Source of the DNA: Isoetes engelmannii
Taxonomy: Eukaryota > Streptophyta > Lycopodiopsida > Isoetales > Isoetaceae
DNA: 20,429 nucleotides
Assembly: GCA_011763485.2 (NCBI GenBank)
Contig: JAANSK020283379.1
Span: 1 to 20,429 of the forward strand
Direction of reading: 5' to 3'
Part shown: positions 9,056 to 16,478 of the stretch, piece by piece
Layout of the letters: each line of letters begins with the position of its first letter
Position numbering within the stretch: the first letter of the stretch is position 1
Made by a program: the position numbers and the translations under genes
The notes under the pieces: model-generated
What the model was told of the DNA's origin: nothing
What the model saw: only the letters and a program-made list of their open reading frames with translations
Databases searched by the model: none

Positions 9056-9417
9056 TAGACAAAGCTTGTCAAAATACATGTACTAGTTCACAAGAGATAT
9101 GTCTTTATATACAGAATTTGGATAGCTCATATGCCTTAGTTTGGGCGTCGTTTATAATTATAAGCTACATTCTGGATGGATAGACAAAGCTTGTCAAAAT
9201 ACATGTACTAGTTACAAGAGATCTGTCTTTATATACAAAATTTGGATAGCTCATACGCCTTAGTTTGGGCGTTGTTTATAAGCTACATTCTGGATGGATC
9301 AGCTTGTCAAAAATACATGTAATAGTTCACGAGAGATCCCTGTTTATCCAAAGTTTACGGATAGTTCACACGTCTAGTATGGACGAGTTTTATAAACTAA
9401 ATTCTCAATGGACCGAA
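9056..9417 (+). repeat. Tandem array of 115-125 bp tRNA-derived units, three copies
   Basis: TAGACAAAGCTTGTCAAAAT starts a unit at 9056 and again at 9181; a third, more worn copy starts near 9300 with CAGCTTGTCAAAAATACATG. Each unit holds ACATGTA.TAGTT, GAGAT, then GTCTTTATATAC (worn in copy three), TAGCTCATA, and ends near TTTATAAGCTA and TGGATGGA. GTCTTTATA, TAGCTCA and TTTATAAACTA also occur in that order in the tRNA-Thr-like sequence at 9710, so each unit is a worn tRNA head plus a short body. Confidence 0.8.
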
Positions 9418-9477
9418 GGTGAAAATTTGTTTATGCGTTTGAAAAAATATAGCACAACGAGCGGAGATTTGAAGATC

Positions 9478-9549
9478 ATAAGAAATCGTCATTTGCAAAG
9501 CATCAACCTTGTAGACTAAACATCTAGATATCAATCCTCCATAGAGGCA
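9478..9549 (+). pseudogene. Worn third tRNA-Thr-like copy
   Basis: The 3' half is clear: loop CTTGTAG with stem ACTAA, then ATCAATCCTCCATAGAGGCA as T-arm and acceptor strand. The 5' half is hard to recognise. The following ATGATGAAGCTTGTTC and TAGTTCA echo the body that follows the copy at 8983. Confidence 0.55.
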
Positions 9550-9709
9550 ATGATGAAGCTTGTTCTTGCACATGCAATAGTTCAAAAAAGTTTAGATGTA
9601 ATCTAAGGGTGAATATGGTTTCCTACGATTAGCCCATCCATATAAATTAGATGCCACATGCTAGTAGATTGCAAAGGAGTTCTATTTTTGTATACATTGT
9701 GTTTGGTAT

Positions 9710-9781
9710 GTCTTTATAGCTCAATGGTAGAGCGCTTGTTTTATAAACTAAATGTTTGGAGTTCGACCCTCCATGGAGGCA
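9710..9781 (+). tRNA. tRNA-Thr-derived sequence with UAU anticodon, pseudogene or SINE head
   Basis: These 72 bases have a fully paired acceptor stem (GTCTTTA/TGGAGGC, with G-U pairs), a perfect D-stem GCTC/GAGC, a perfect T-stem TGGAG/CTCCA, an A box TAGCTCAATGG and a B box GTTCGACCC. The anticodon stem CTTGT/ACTAA has two mismatches and the loop TTTATAA would read UAU. Compared with plant tRNA-Thr(UGU) this is one base change in the anticodon plus stem decay, so it is a derived copy and not a real tRNA-Ile. Confidence 0.55.
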
Positions 9782-9900
9782 ACAATCAATTTTGTAGTTG
9801 AATGATACATGATTATTTCTCATAATAGAAGGAGTTGAGTTGTAGTTAATGATACATGATTGTTTCTCATAATAGATAAAAAATAGTTGCAGTGCAGTAC
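9782..9900 (+). repeat. AT-rich short duplications after the second tRNA-like unit
   Basis: ATGATACATGATTATTTCTCATAATAG and ATGATACATGATTGTTTCTCATAATAG lie about 44 bases apart, each preceded by a GTAGTT. It is a small local duplication without coding sense. Confidence 0.7.
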
Positions 9901-9910
9901 ACTCTTTTCT

Positions 9911-10165
9911 GAATCCTTTTGAAGCTCCAATCAATGGAGAAGATTCGTAGTCAATTTTCTATCTAGTGACATGGCCATACTCTCTTTCCTGAATCCTTTT
10001 GAAGCTCCAATCAATGGAGAAGATTCCTAGTCAATTTTCTATCTAGTGACATGGCCATAGGTCAACAACTACAACATGATTTAGGAAGGAATTTGTTTGA
10101 AGCTCCCAATTAGTGGAGACAATTTCGAGTCATTTTTCTATCTAGTGACATGGCCATAGGTCAAC
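9911..10165 (+). repeat. 80-98 bp repeat, three copies (right block)
   Basis: GAATCCTTTTGAAGCTCCAA starts at 9911 and again at 9991, giving an almost exact 80-base duplication through ATCTAGTGACATGGCCATA. A third, more diverged copy (AAGCTCCCAATTAGTGGAGA) starts near 10100. These are the same unit as the two copies at 8694-8880, in the same orientation, on the other side of the tRNA-derived array. Confidence 0.92.
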
Positions 10166-10384
10166 AACTATACAAGGGGGTTTCACCTTGGAATCTCGTA
10201 TGGACCATCTGAGTTATAAGGAATGGGTTATTTTTGTGTATTTTTGTACGAAAATATATGGAAAGGGGTGGTTTCATCACGTTTGCTACATTCTAAGCCC
10301 GTACATTTTCGAAACCGGTATTTTTTCTAGAATTTTTTTTCTTGACCATATACTATGGGTTTTCTCGCTACCCTAGTAACACAG
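10166..10384. other. Spacer, no gene seen
   Basis: A 62-codon open frame on the + strand has no recognisable product and lies between a repeat block and a pseudogene. Nothing else stands out. Confidence 0.5.
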
Positions 10385-11018
10385 ATGTCATGTCCATATT
10401 GTATATCGATAATTCCTCCGGGCTACAAGAAATACATTCCTGCTTTCATTTATCGTCTGGTTGATACTCATTTTTTACTTTCATTTAATCATCACTCCAA
10501 ATATATCCATCACCGGTTTGGCTAACCTCGACTCCATTATCTCCTCCAACTATTGGTTCAAATACTTTTTCTTCTTCCACAGTCTTAAGTTCTCTATTGT
10601 TGGCAAATTTTTGAGGTACCCATTAACATTTCTTTAATATATACTCCATATGCAATAGTTAACAGTTTTAACCTTTTGATTTGTGAAGCTAACCTGTACT
10701 CAAGTATCAAGCATTTGCAGCTATATACGCTGCTCAATCTGGAGTTCATAATATTAACAAGTAGTTAATGCCTTGGCAGCTTCAACAGATCCATCCATCA
10801 TTGCCCCCAAAAAATGCTCCGGTTATGATGTCCATGGCGACATTTCTTTAAAGAGTCAATTCCTACACTCAAATTTGAATCTTTTATTTGTTTGTTTCAT
10901 GTATTTGCAACTTCTTGGCCTCCAGAGCAGTCATGCTTGAACAATTTCTTTACCAATGATGTAAGAAGAAATAGATATGCTAGGTGTAGAATTGTTTGCA
11001 AGCATATTAAGATCCACC

Positions 11019-11785
11019 GTTTTATTTTTATTTTTTTTTTTAATTTTTTTTGACGGACCTCAGACTTTATTTAAAAAGAATTAAAAAACAAGTACATATG
11101 CAAAGATAGGATTAAAATCTCAGCGGATAAGCAGTTGCCAACCGAGTGAAGCAACCTGCCTAGGCATAAGAGTGCACACTCAAATAATCCTCAAAGATAA
11201 AGTGCCTCTTATGAGGGGCAAGTGAAGAACAATGATAAGACTTAGCAATGTAACCTTGAGTATCTTGAAGAATACAATCATCTGCCGCATCTAGACATTT
11301 GAAGACTACCAGTCTTTGTCTTTTTCAAATAATCCAAAGGAACCGTCTGTTGCTAAATGGAAAGCCTAGTTTTGTAACTCCGTCCATGTACTTGGTTAAA
11401 TTACCAAAAACAGTTGTCGACTTGTTAGTAAAACCTGAAAAAAGGGAGAACAACCAATCCCATACAGGTCTAATGTGGTCACACATGGAAAATAATTTCT
11501 CAATGGTTTTAGATCCATGCTTTCGTATTGGACATATATATGATATTCTAGGCTTAAACTTGTGGACAAGCATATTAACCCAAAGACATCTATGAAGAAT
11601 CTGCCACTAAAATTCTACCACTTTAGGATGAAGTAGCTTATCCCATGCCCAAGACCACATCTGCTGCTATTGAAGAGGAAGGGGTTGAAGGGGCCACTTA
11701 TTAGGAGGAGAAAAAAATCGGTATCAAGCAAGAACTTATACATAGAGTTCACAAGTCTGCACTCCTTCCTCATGACAAACCCATA
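11019..11785 (-). mobile_element. 5'-truncated L1 LINE fragment with zf-RVT end
   Basis: On the - strand a 82-codon frame shows PRISYICPIRKHGSKTIEKL, then CDHIRPVWDWLFSLF and, further on, FLWIIWKRQRLVVFK, the zf-RVT and C-terminal tail of a plant L1 ORF2 (compare CPCC...ETVEHC...AAWDWV in the LINE at the left edge). The second knuckle Cys is Arg. A 3' region ends GGTCCGTCAAAAAAAA on that strand, running into a long A-rich tail seen as T-runs at 11019-11049. It has landed in intron 2 of the P450 pseudogene and replaced about 50 bases of it. Confidence 0.85.
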
Positions 11786-12013
11786 CCAAAACCTTGAGAT
11801 ACTCCATTCTCAAAGCTGGGCTGAGAATTCTTCTCTCTTGTTTCCAAAACTCCCCTTCTCACAAAGCCAAGAGATTGCCAACAAGACTGGCAGGGACTGC
11901 CCTGCTTATACTTGATTGTTGATAGAAGGATGCCTTGGTGATAGGGACTTCTTCAGCTAACTTTGGATTACAATGACCAGCCTAGTCATGGCACCTAATT
12001 CATGAACAGAAAC

Positions 12014-12090
12014 AGGAAGGAAGGAAGGAAGGAAGGAAGGAAGGAAGGAAGGAAGGAAGGAAGGAAGGAAGGAAGGAAGGAAGGAAGGAA
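12014..12090. repeat. (AAGG)n microsatellite, about 19 units
   Basis: An uninterrupted AAGG run of about 77 bases lies at the position that matches the intron 1 acceptor and first bases of exon 2 in the intact P450 (around 17541-17556). The seed was probably the GAAAGAAA/CATTCCC stretch there. It removes the splice site. Confidence 0.98.
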
Positions 12091-12275
12091 TACCACACCG
12101 ACCATGTTAACATGTAGCCTATGTTGTAGAATTAACATGTTATTAACATTTCAAACGAGTTTGCTAGCACCCAATTGGCTCCTTTTAATAGCATTTATAT
12201 ACAAGAAGTTCATCATACGATTTAACAAACTTGCACAGTTGGGGAGCAACACAAAGCTTAAAAGCCTGTTCGAAT

Positions 12276-12659
12276 TCCCTCTGGAGGTTTTCCTATATCT
12301 ATAGTTTTTTGTCATTACTAAGGAATGTTATGGTTGCTTGTCTTGTGAGTTTTACTTTTTCAGGTTCCAGCATCAAGAACGTTTGGCTTCTTCCTTCTAG
12401 TTGTTCGAGTTGTTTCTTTGCTTATTCCGATGTTGCAGGCATTTCTCGAGAACGTTGGTGACAATTCCGAGAGGGCAGGGTTTTTGATCCCGATGAGAAG
12501 TTATTGCCAATTTTCTCAACCTTGCATAGCCTTATCATTGTATTTCATCTCTTTGGGGGTAGTCCAATGTTGTACCTATGCTCGGCTACCCCACTCACTT
12601 CCAATTTTATAAACCCAACGTATAACTCTGATGTATGAATAAAACGCTTTGACCACTAG
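12276..12659. other. Unassigned stretch with a possible + strand 3' end
   Basis: Open frames of 64-76 codons occur on the + strand but I do not recognise a product. An AATAAA at about 12639 followed by a short A-run near 12670 could be the end of an old retroposed transcript or transposon. No direct repeats were found to frame it. Confidence 0.35.
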
Positions 12660-13920
12660 TGCACGCATCAAAAAAGCTTTTTGAACACGTCTACGCTATC
12701 CCATGTGGCAGATGTTATCACAAGATCCCAACTCTCCAGGCCATATAGGAGCACTGGTTCTACTAATAGATGGGATAAATGTACATGATGGTATCAATCG
12801 TAAAGCTCTGTTAGGATAATTATTCTACATAGTATACAGAGCCTTCCAGCTTGTAGTTACCCGTTTCGAATTCAAAGTTTTTCAACTCCACTCCAAGATA
12901 CTTGTATGTTCGCACCTCCATTAATTGCCCATGGTAGGATAATTAGGCTGGCTTGGGCTACTGTGTGAGCAAATCATCAAAACCTTGGTCTTGGTCAAGT
13001 TAAGTCGCACACCAGTATTTTGACAGATGATACTTAATGTATCTAGGTATTATTGCATATTGACTGTTGTATCAGCCAAGATAATGACATTATTTGCATA
13101 TATGGATTCCTTGATGATATGATGAGCAAGATGAGCCCCTTCACCCATGCTGGCATCTCAATCTTCAAGCTGGTCAACACATAAAACAAATGTAGGAGAG
13201 AGTGGACAACCTTGACCCTCCACATTGTTGTTGACGACGTTATGTGATGGGGATATATGTACATACACCTTTTTTTGAACACTATGTAACTCATATGAAA
13301 AACCTAATTGACAATCTCTTTCATAACTCCTCTGTAGGGACTGTATCAGAAGCATTTGCAAAATCCACAAAATAACAATAAAGGTCATGTTGTCTAGTGT
13401 ACATGTTCTCTAGTAAGGTGTGTGGGTGAATATAGAGTCCATAAAATATGTCTGTGTCATTGCGCTAATGCCAGATGACTCTGCCCAAGTGGCCAGATAT
13501 TTCTCTAAGGATCCCAACAAAAAGTTTTGCAAATTGAAGACTGAACGTTATGGTGCGATAATTGAAAGGGAAGTTTATATCACCAGCCTTGTATATTCTG
13601 GCCACTCTATAGGTTCTTCCCATTTCAACAGTTTTGTTGCAATGCCTGCAAGCCCAAGGCTTTCCTATTCTCGAGGTTTTATAAACTTCGTTCCACATCC
13701 TCTATCGTTAGAGTCAAGGCTGGATTTGTCTGTGTTGGAACAACATCTCAAACCCCTTGGATGTCATATAGTCGAGCCAAGTAGAGTATTCATTATTGCA
13801 AAGAAATGTCACATAGGACAGGCATTGGCTTATACTAGACTCTACTCCAAAATGTCTTAGCATTTCTAGCAAGTACGAAGAACATGGTGTGCTGATGCAA
13901 GCCATGTGCCTTCTTCCCTT
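12660..13920 (-). mobile_element. LINE RT fragment, second (non-L1) family, longest copy
   Basis: On the - strand, from high to low coordinates: NAKTFWSRV (about 13845), LTLTIEDVERSL and NRKALGL (about 13715-13660, pre-RT linker), YKAGDINFPFNYRTITFSLQ (about 13585-13530), LYCYFVDFANASDTVP (motif A, about 13385-13340), GQGCPLSPTFVLCVDQLED (motif B, about 13210-13160), SIYANNVIILADT (motif C, about 13110-13070), VRLNLTKTKVLMIC and LVEPVLLYGLESWDLV (about 12765-12715). The frame changes many times and motif C reads YANN where YADD is needed, so both catalytic Asp residues are gone. No endonuclease or tail is seen. It is the same family as 4308-5034. Confidence 0.82.
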
Positions 13921-13924
13921 CAAA

Positions 13925-14330
13925 AAAGCATGTACTGCTTGATGGCCTAGGTCTGCCACAGGCCGAAGTTGCCTTTAGATAGCTTTTCATGAAAGCCTTT
14001 ACTGGATTGTCATAAAAGTACAATGTCGTATGTGTAGAAAAATCAAATATCCTACAGTATTGATCCATTTTTACAATGTATCCTAAGCCACTGCTCTAGC
14101 TCATCAGTATAGATGCTAAAAAGTGTTAAGGATGTTGTATGTCTTGTCTAAGTACACTATTGCTAGATATCCTCCAGAGCGTGCAAACTATAAGTTGTAT
14201 ATCAATGTAGCTATGAGCACATGAAGATTCTTGGACTCATTTGGTTAAACTCAATCCTAAATATTTTTCTATAGCCATAACTTAGAACCATGTGCAGATG
14301 AATAGAACTTAACCTACAAAGCCTAGTTCA
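13925..14330 (-). mobile_element. Very worn LINE RT fragment, head-to-tail with the previous one
   Basis: SIYTDELEQWLRIH (about 14115-14075, - strand) corresponds to the FGLYIDQLEQ stretch after motif B. YTYDIVLL and QSSKGFHEKL (about 14030-13985) correspond to YADDVDLLAHTAKDMHHYL after motif C. The neighbour at 12660-13920 already contains motifs B and C of its own, so this is a second copy. Borders are approximate. Confidence 0.55.
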
Positions 14331-14850
14331 TTGTGACTTCAATAAACTAAACATTTCATGATGTTGATTTATGTCGTTAAATTTCAGGCATTTGGCATGC
14401 ATGAAAACTTTGTATGCTTGCCATGTGACGTAATGATTATTGCATTGATTTTTACCGTCAGACACATGTTGCATAAGCAAATCAATTATCCATGATGTCA
14501 GGAAAATGTCGCTTAAAGGACACCTATAGAATATGATAACTATACATAAATACATTATATATTTATTGGAGATAATGAGAACTTGCCTAGTTTGCTTCAA
14601 TTACATTAGAATATGCAATTGTTTTGTCCCTAGATTTTATACCAATTGTTTACCATGTGATTTAATAATTAGATACGTGCTGTTGTAAACATGCCTCCCC
14701 AACCAATTGGCCATGATGTTGCAACTTAAAATTGTGTCCTTTCCATGAAGGAATACAAACATAAAAAATAAGTTGTTATTTGCAACTAGAAGCGCAAGAA
14801 AGAACTAGAGATTACCACATTTCATCATCATGTTCGGACTTTCTAACTAA
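14331..14850. other. AT-rich spacer with two diverged repeat copies
   Basis: No gene seen. CCATGTGACGTAATGATTA (14421 on) with CCATGATGTCAG (14491 on) recurs loosely as CCATGTGATTTAATAATTA (14653 on) with CCATGATGTTGC (14710 on), which suggests an old duplication about 230 bases apart. Confidence 0.4.
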
Positions 14851-14976
14851 ACAACAAGGAAACAGGGGAGCGTGTTCAGCTCCGGAATGGAAATCGGCGG
14901 GCACTATTCCGCTCTGTAGGTCATCCAGCAGGTAATCAGAGTGTAACATTTTGGCCGCTCCCCGTTTCCTTGTTGT
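14851..14976. repeat. 126-bp inverted-repeat element, MITE-like
   Basis: ACAACAAGGAAACAGGGGAGCG (14851-14872) and CGCTCCCCGTTTCCTTGTTGT (14956-14976) are inverted repeats with one gap and no mismatch. Inside, CGGAAT and ATTCCG (about 14883 and 14905) give a second small stem. Terminal inverted repeats around 80 bases of non-coding DNA fit a small non-autonomous DNA transposon. I see no clear target-site duplication, so the class is open. Confidence 0.7.
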
Positions 14977-15075
14977 GTGAGCATAGAACTGGGTCGCAAT
15001 TCCAGGACCCGCTCCCGGCTTCGCCGGTCGCGGGACCCCCTGGAATCAGCTCCCCAGGTTCCATGCCACACAACA
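14971..15075. repeat. GC-rich 105-bp long hairpin
   Basis: TGTTGTGTG at 14971 pairs with CACACAACA ending at 15075. Further in, GCAT.GAACTGGG pairs with CCCAGGTTCCATGC, AATTCCAGGACCC with GGGACCCCCTGGAAT, and CCCGGC with GCCGGT around a TTC loop, although with small bulges. It shares its TGTTGT arm with the element at 14851-14976. Its GC content stands out sharply from the AT-rich flanks. Confidence 0.75.
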
Positions 15076-15076
15076 T

Positions 15077-15782
15077 GATACACAACAATACAACAATACT
15101 TTCAAATATTGAAGATAGCAAAATAACCACCCTACAACCCAACATCTTCTAAGTTGAATACATGCCGAACCCCCTTTCCAATTTAGTTCATTAATATCCA
15201 CTTGATATGAACTAGCACCTTTAAATCCTCCTCTGTGTTTGTAAAGGATTGCTTTCTAATGTGCAGAGGGAATAGGGTTTAATGGGATTAATGCCTCTCT
15301 CCAACAGGTCTTGTAGAATAACTTGCGGGGATGGGAGGCCGAGCGAGTTATCTGCAGACCTGCAAGGGAAAGGGATTAACTCCCTTAATCACAGGCTGAA
15401 GCAGATTATCATTGCCAGATCCAATTTTGAATGGACAAATTTGGTGTAGGAGGTTCTAGCAATAACTCTCCAGAGAAGGCCGAAAGGGAGCAACTAAACT
15501 ACTAGAGAGTTATCATGATAATCTTCTCCGGAAAGGTCAGAAGGGGGTTCTAGAAGGGGGCTCTGCAATTTTACTTCATTTCATCAGCTGGCCCTCCATG
15601 GCTGGATCATGATAATTCGCGACTGCGATTCAAAGAACTATTAAAAGCAATGTATATCTACAAGAGACTAAACACACACTCCAAGGACATACAACTTGGC
15701 ATATGAAGTTGTGCAGTATTCATGATGATGGCACTGTCTACAAATGTCAAGTGCCATTTAAAAAAAAAGTTGAACAAATGGC
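15077..15782. other. P450 3' flank and intergenic DNA
   Basis: No protein-coding sense is visible. Bases from about 15680 to 15782 are shared with the dead exon copy at 5028, so at least this part belonged to the duplicated unit and probably serves as the 3' UTR of the P450. AAGGGA and TCCCTT form a short stem at about 15370-15386. I found no clear poly(A) signal on the - strand. Confidence 0.45.
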
Positions 15783-16447
15783 TCAAATCTTTTGAACTAT
15801 GACGGGACATCCAAAAGTTGGCTTCATGTTGAGGGGACACCCAGGACCATGTTCGTATAGCGGGGACAATTTGAACTGAAAGTTTTGGAGCAAAATAACT
15901 AGCAAAGTCTTTGCTTCCATAATTGCAAAGTTTGATCCTACACATATGCGCGGTCCCCCTCCAAAGGGCATAAATCCTTCTAGTCCTTTGATCTTGTTTC
16001 TGCCCCTAAAACGTTCAGGGTTAAACTCATAGACATCAACTCCCCATATTTCTTCCATTTGATGCAGCAATATTATTGGGATCAACACATTTGTTCCAGG
16101 AACCACTGATATGTTGCCTATTTGATGAGCCGCAGAGCATGTCCTAGAGACGCTGCCAACAGGTGGGAACAATCGAAGGGTTTCATTGATGATCATGCTT
16201 ATCTGCATAGGAGCAATGGAACTATTTAGTTCTCGATATGTACATACCGGCATTATGCCCACACATATACGTATATATATAGATATATATATATGTACGC
16301 ACGTATGCATATGTGCATGCGTACATATGCACATATATGCATAGTGCATGCATACATATGCACATATATGCATACCTATTGTATGTTCATAAAATACATG
16401 CATCAGATCTACAACAACGAAGGGAAAGTTTTTCTTGCAAAAAAAAA

Positions 16448-16478
<31 letters not shown>

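Larger units (their letters stand above)
10385..12275 (-). pseudogene. P450 pseudogene: exon 4 (5' part) to exon 1 (3' part), split by a LINE
   Basis: Read on the - strand, 12275 down to 10424 follows the intact P450 from late exon 1 through introns 1-3 to mid exon 4. Clear matches are the exon 1 end and intron 1 (GCACAGTTGGGGAGCAACAC near 12233 against 17734), exon 2 (about 12012-11788), exon 3 (about 10955-10692) and the start of exon 4 (about 10610-10424); from 10424 to about 10385 the match fades. Introns are kept, so it is a genomic duplicate and not a processed copy. Small indels break the exon 2 and 3 frames. Intron 2 is replaced from 11019 to about 11785 by an L1 3' end, and the exon 2 acceptor is overrun by an (AAGG)n tract. 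Exon 1 lacks its first half, including the membrane anchor. Confidence 0.9.

Noticed and set aside
9056-9417. CRISPR-like array
   Set aside because: The units are adjacent without unique spacers, diverge from each other, and carry tRNA-derived marks; the context is a plant nuclear genome.
9710-9781. A functional tRNA-Ile with anticodon UAU
   Set aside because: The anticodon stem has two mismatches and the rest matches tRNA-Thr(UGU), so the UAU is a decayed UGU.
12418-12612. A small + strand gene in 12276-12659 with the AATAAA at 12639
   Set aside because: I do not recognise the product, and a single poly(A)-like signal in AT-rich DNA is weak evidence.
13420-13860. A 146-codon frame on the + strand that looks like a small gene
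   Set aside because: The opposite strand holds LINE linker and RT motifs (NRKALGL, NYRTI) over the same bases, so this is a shadow frame.
14985-15065. A tRNA or other structured RNA gene in the GC-rich hairpin
   Set aside because: There are no A and B boxes or cloverleaf; the pairing is one long stem, which fits an inverted repeat better.
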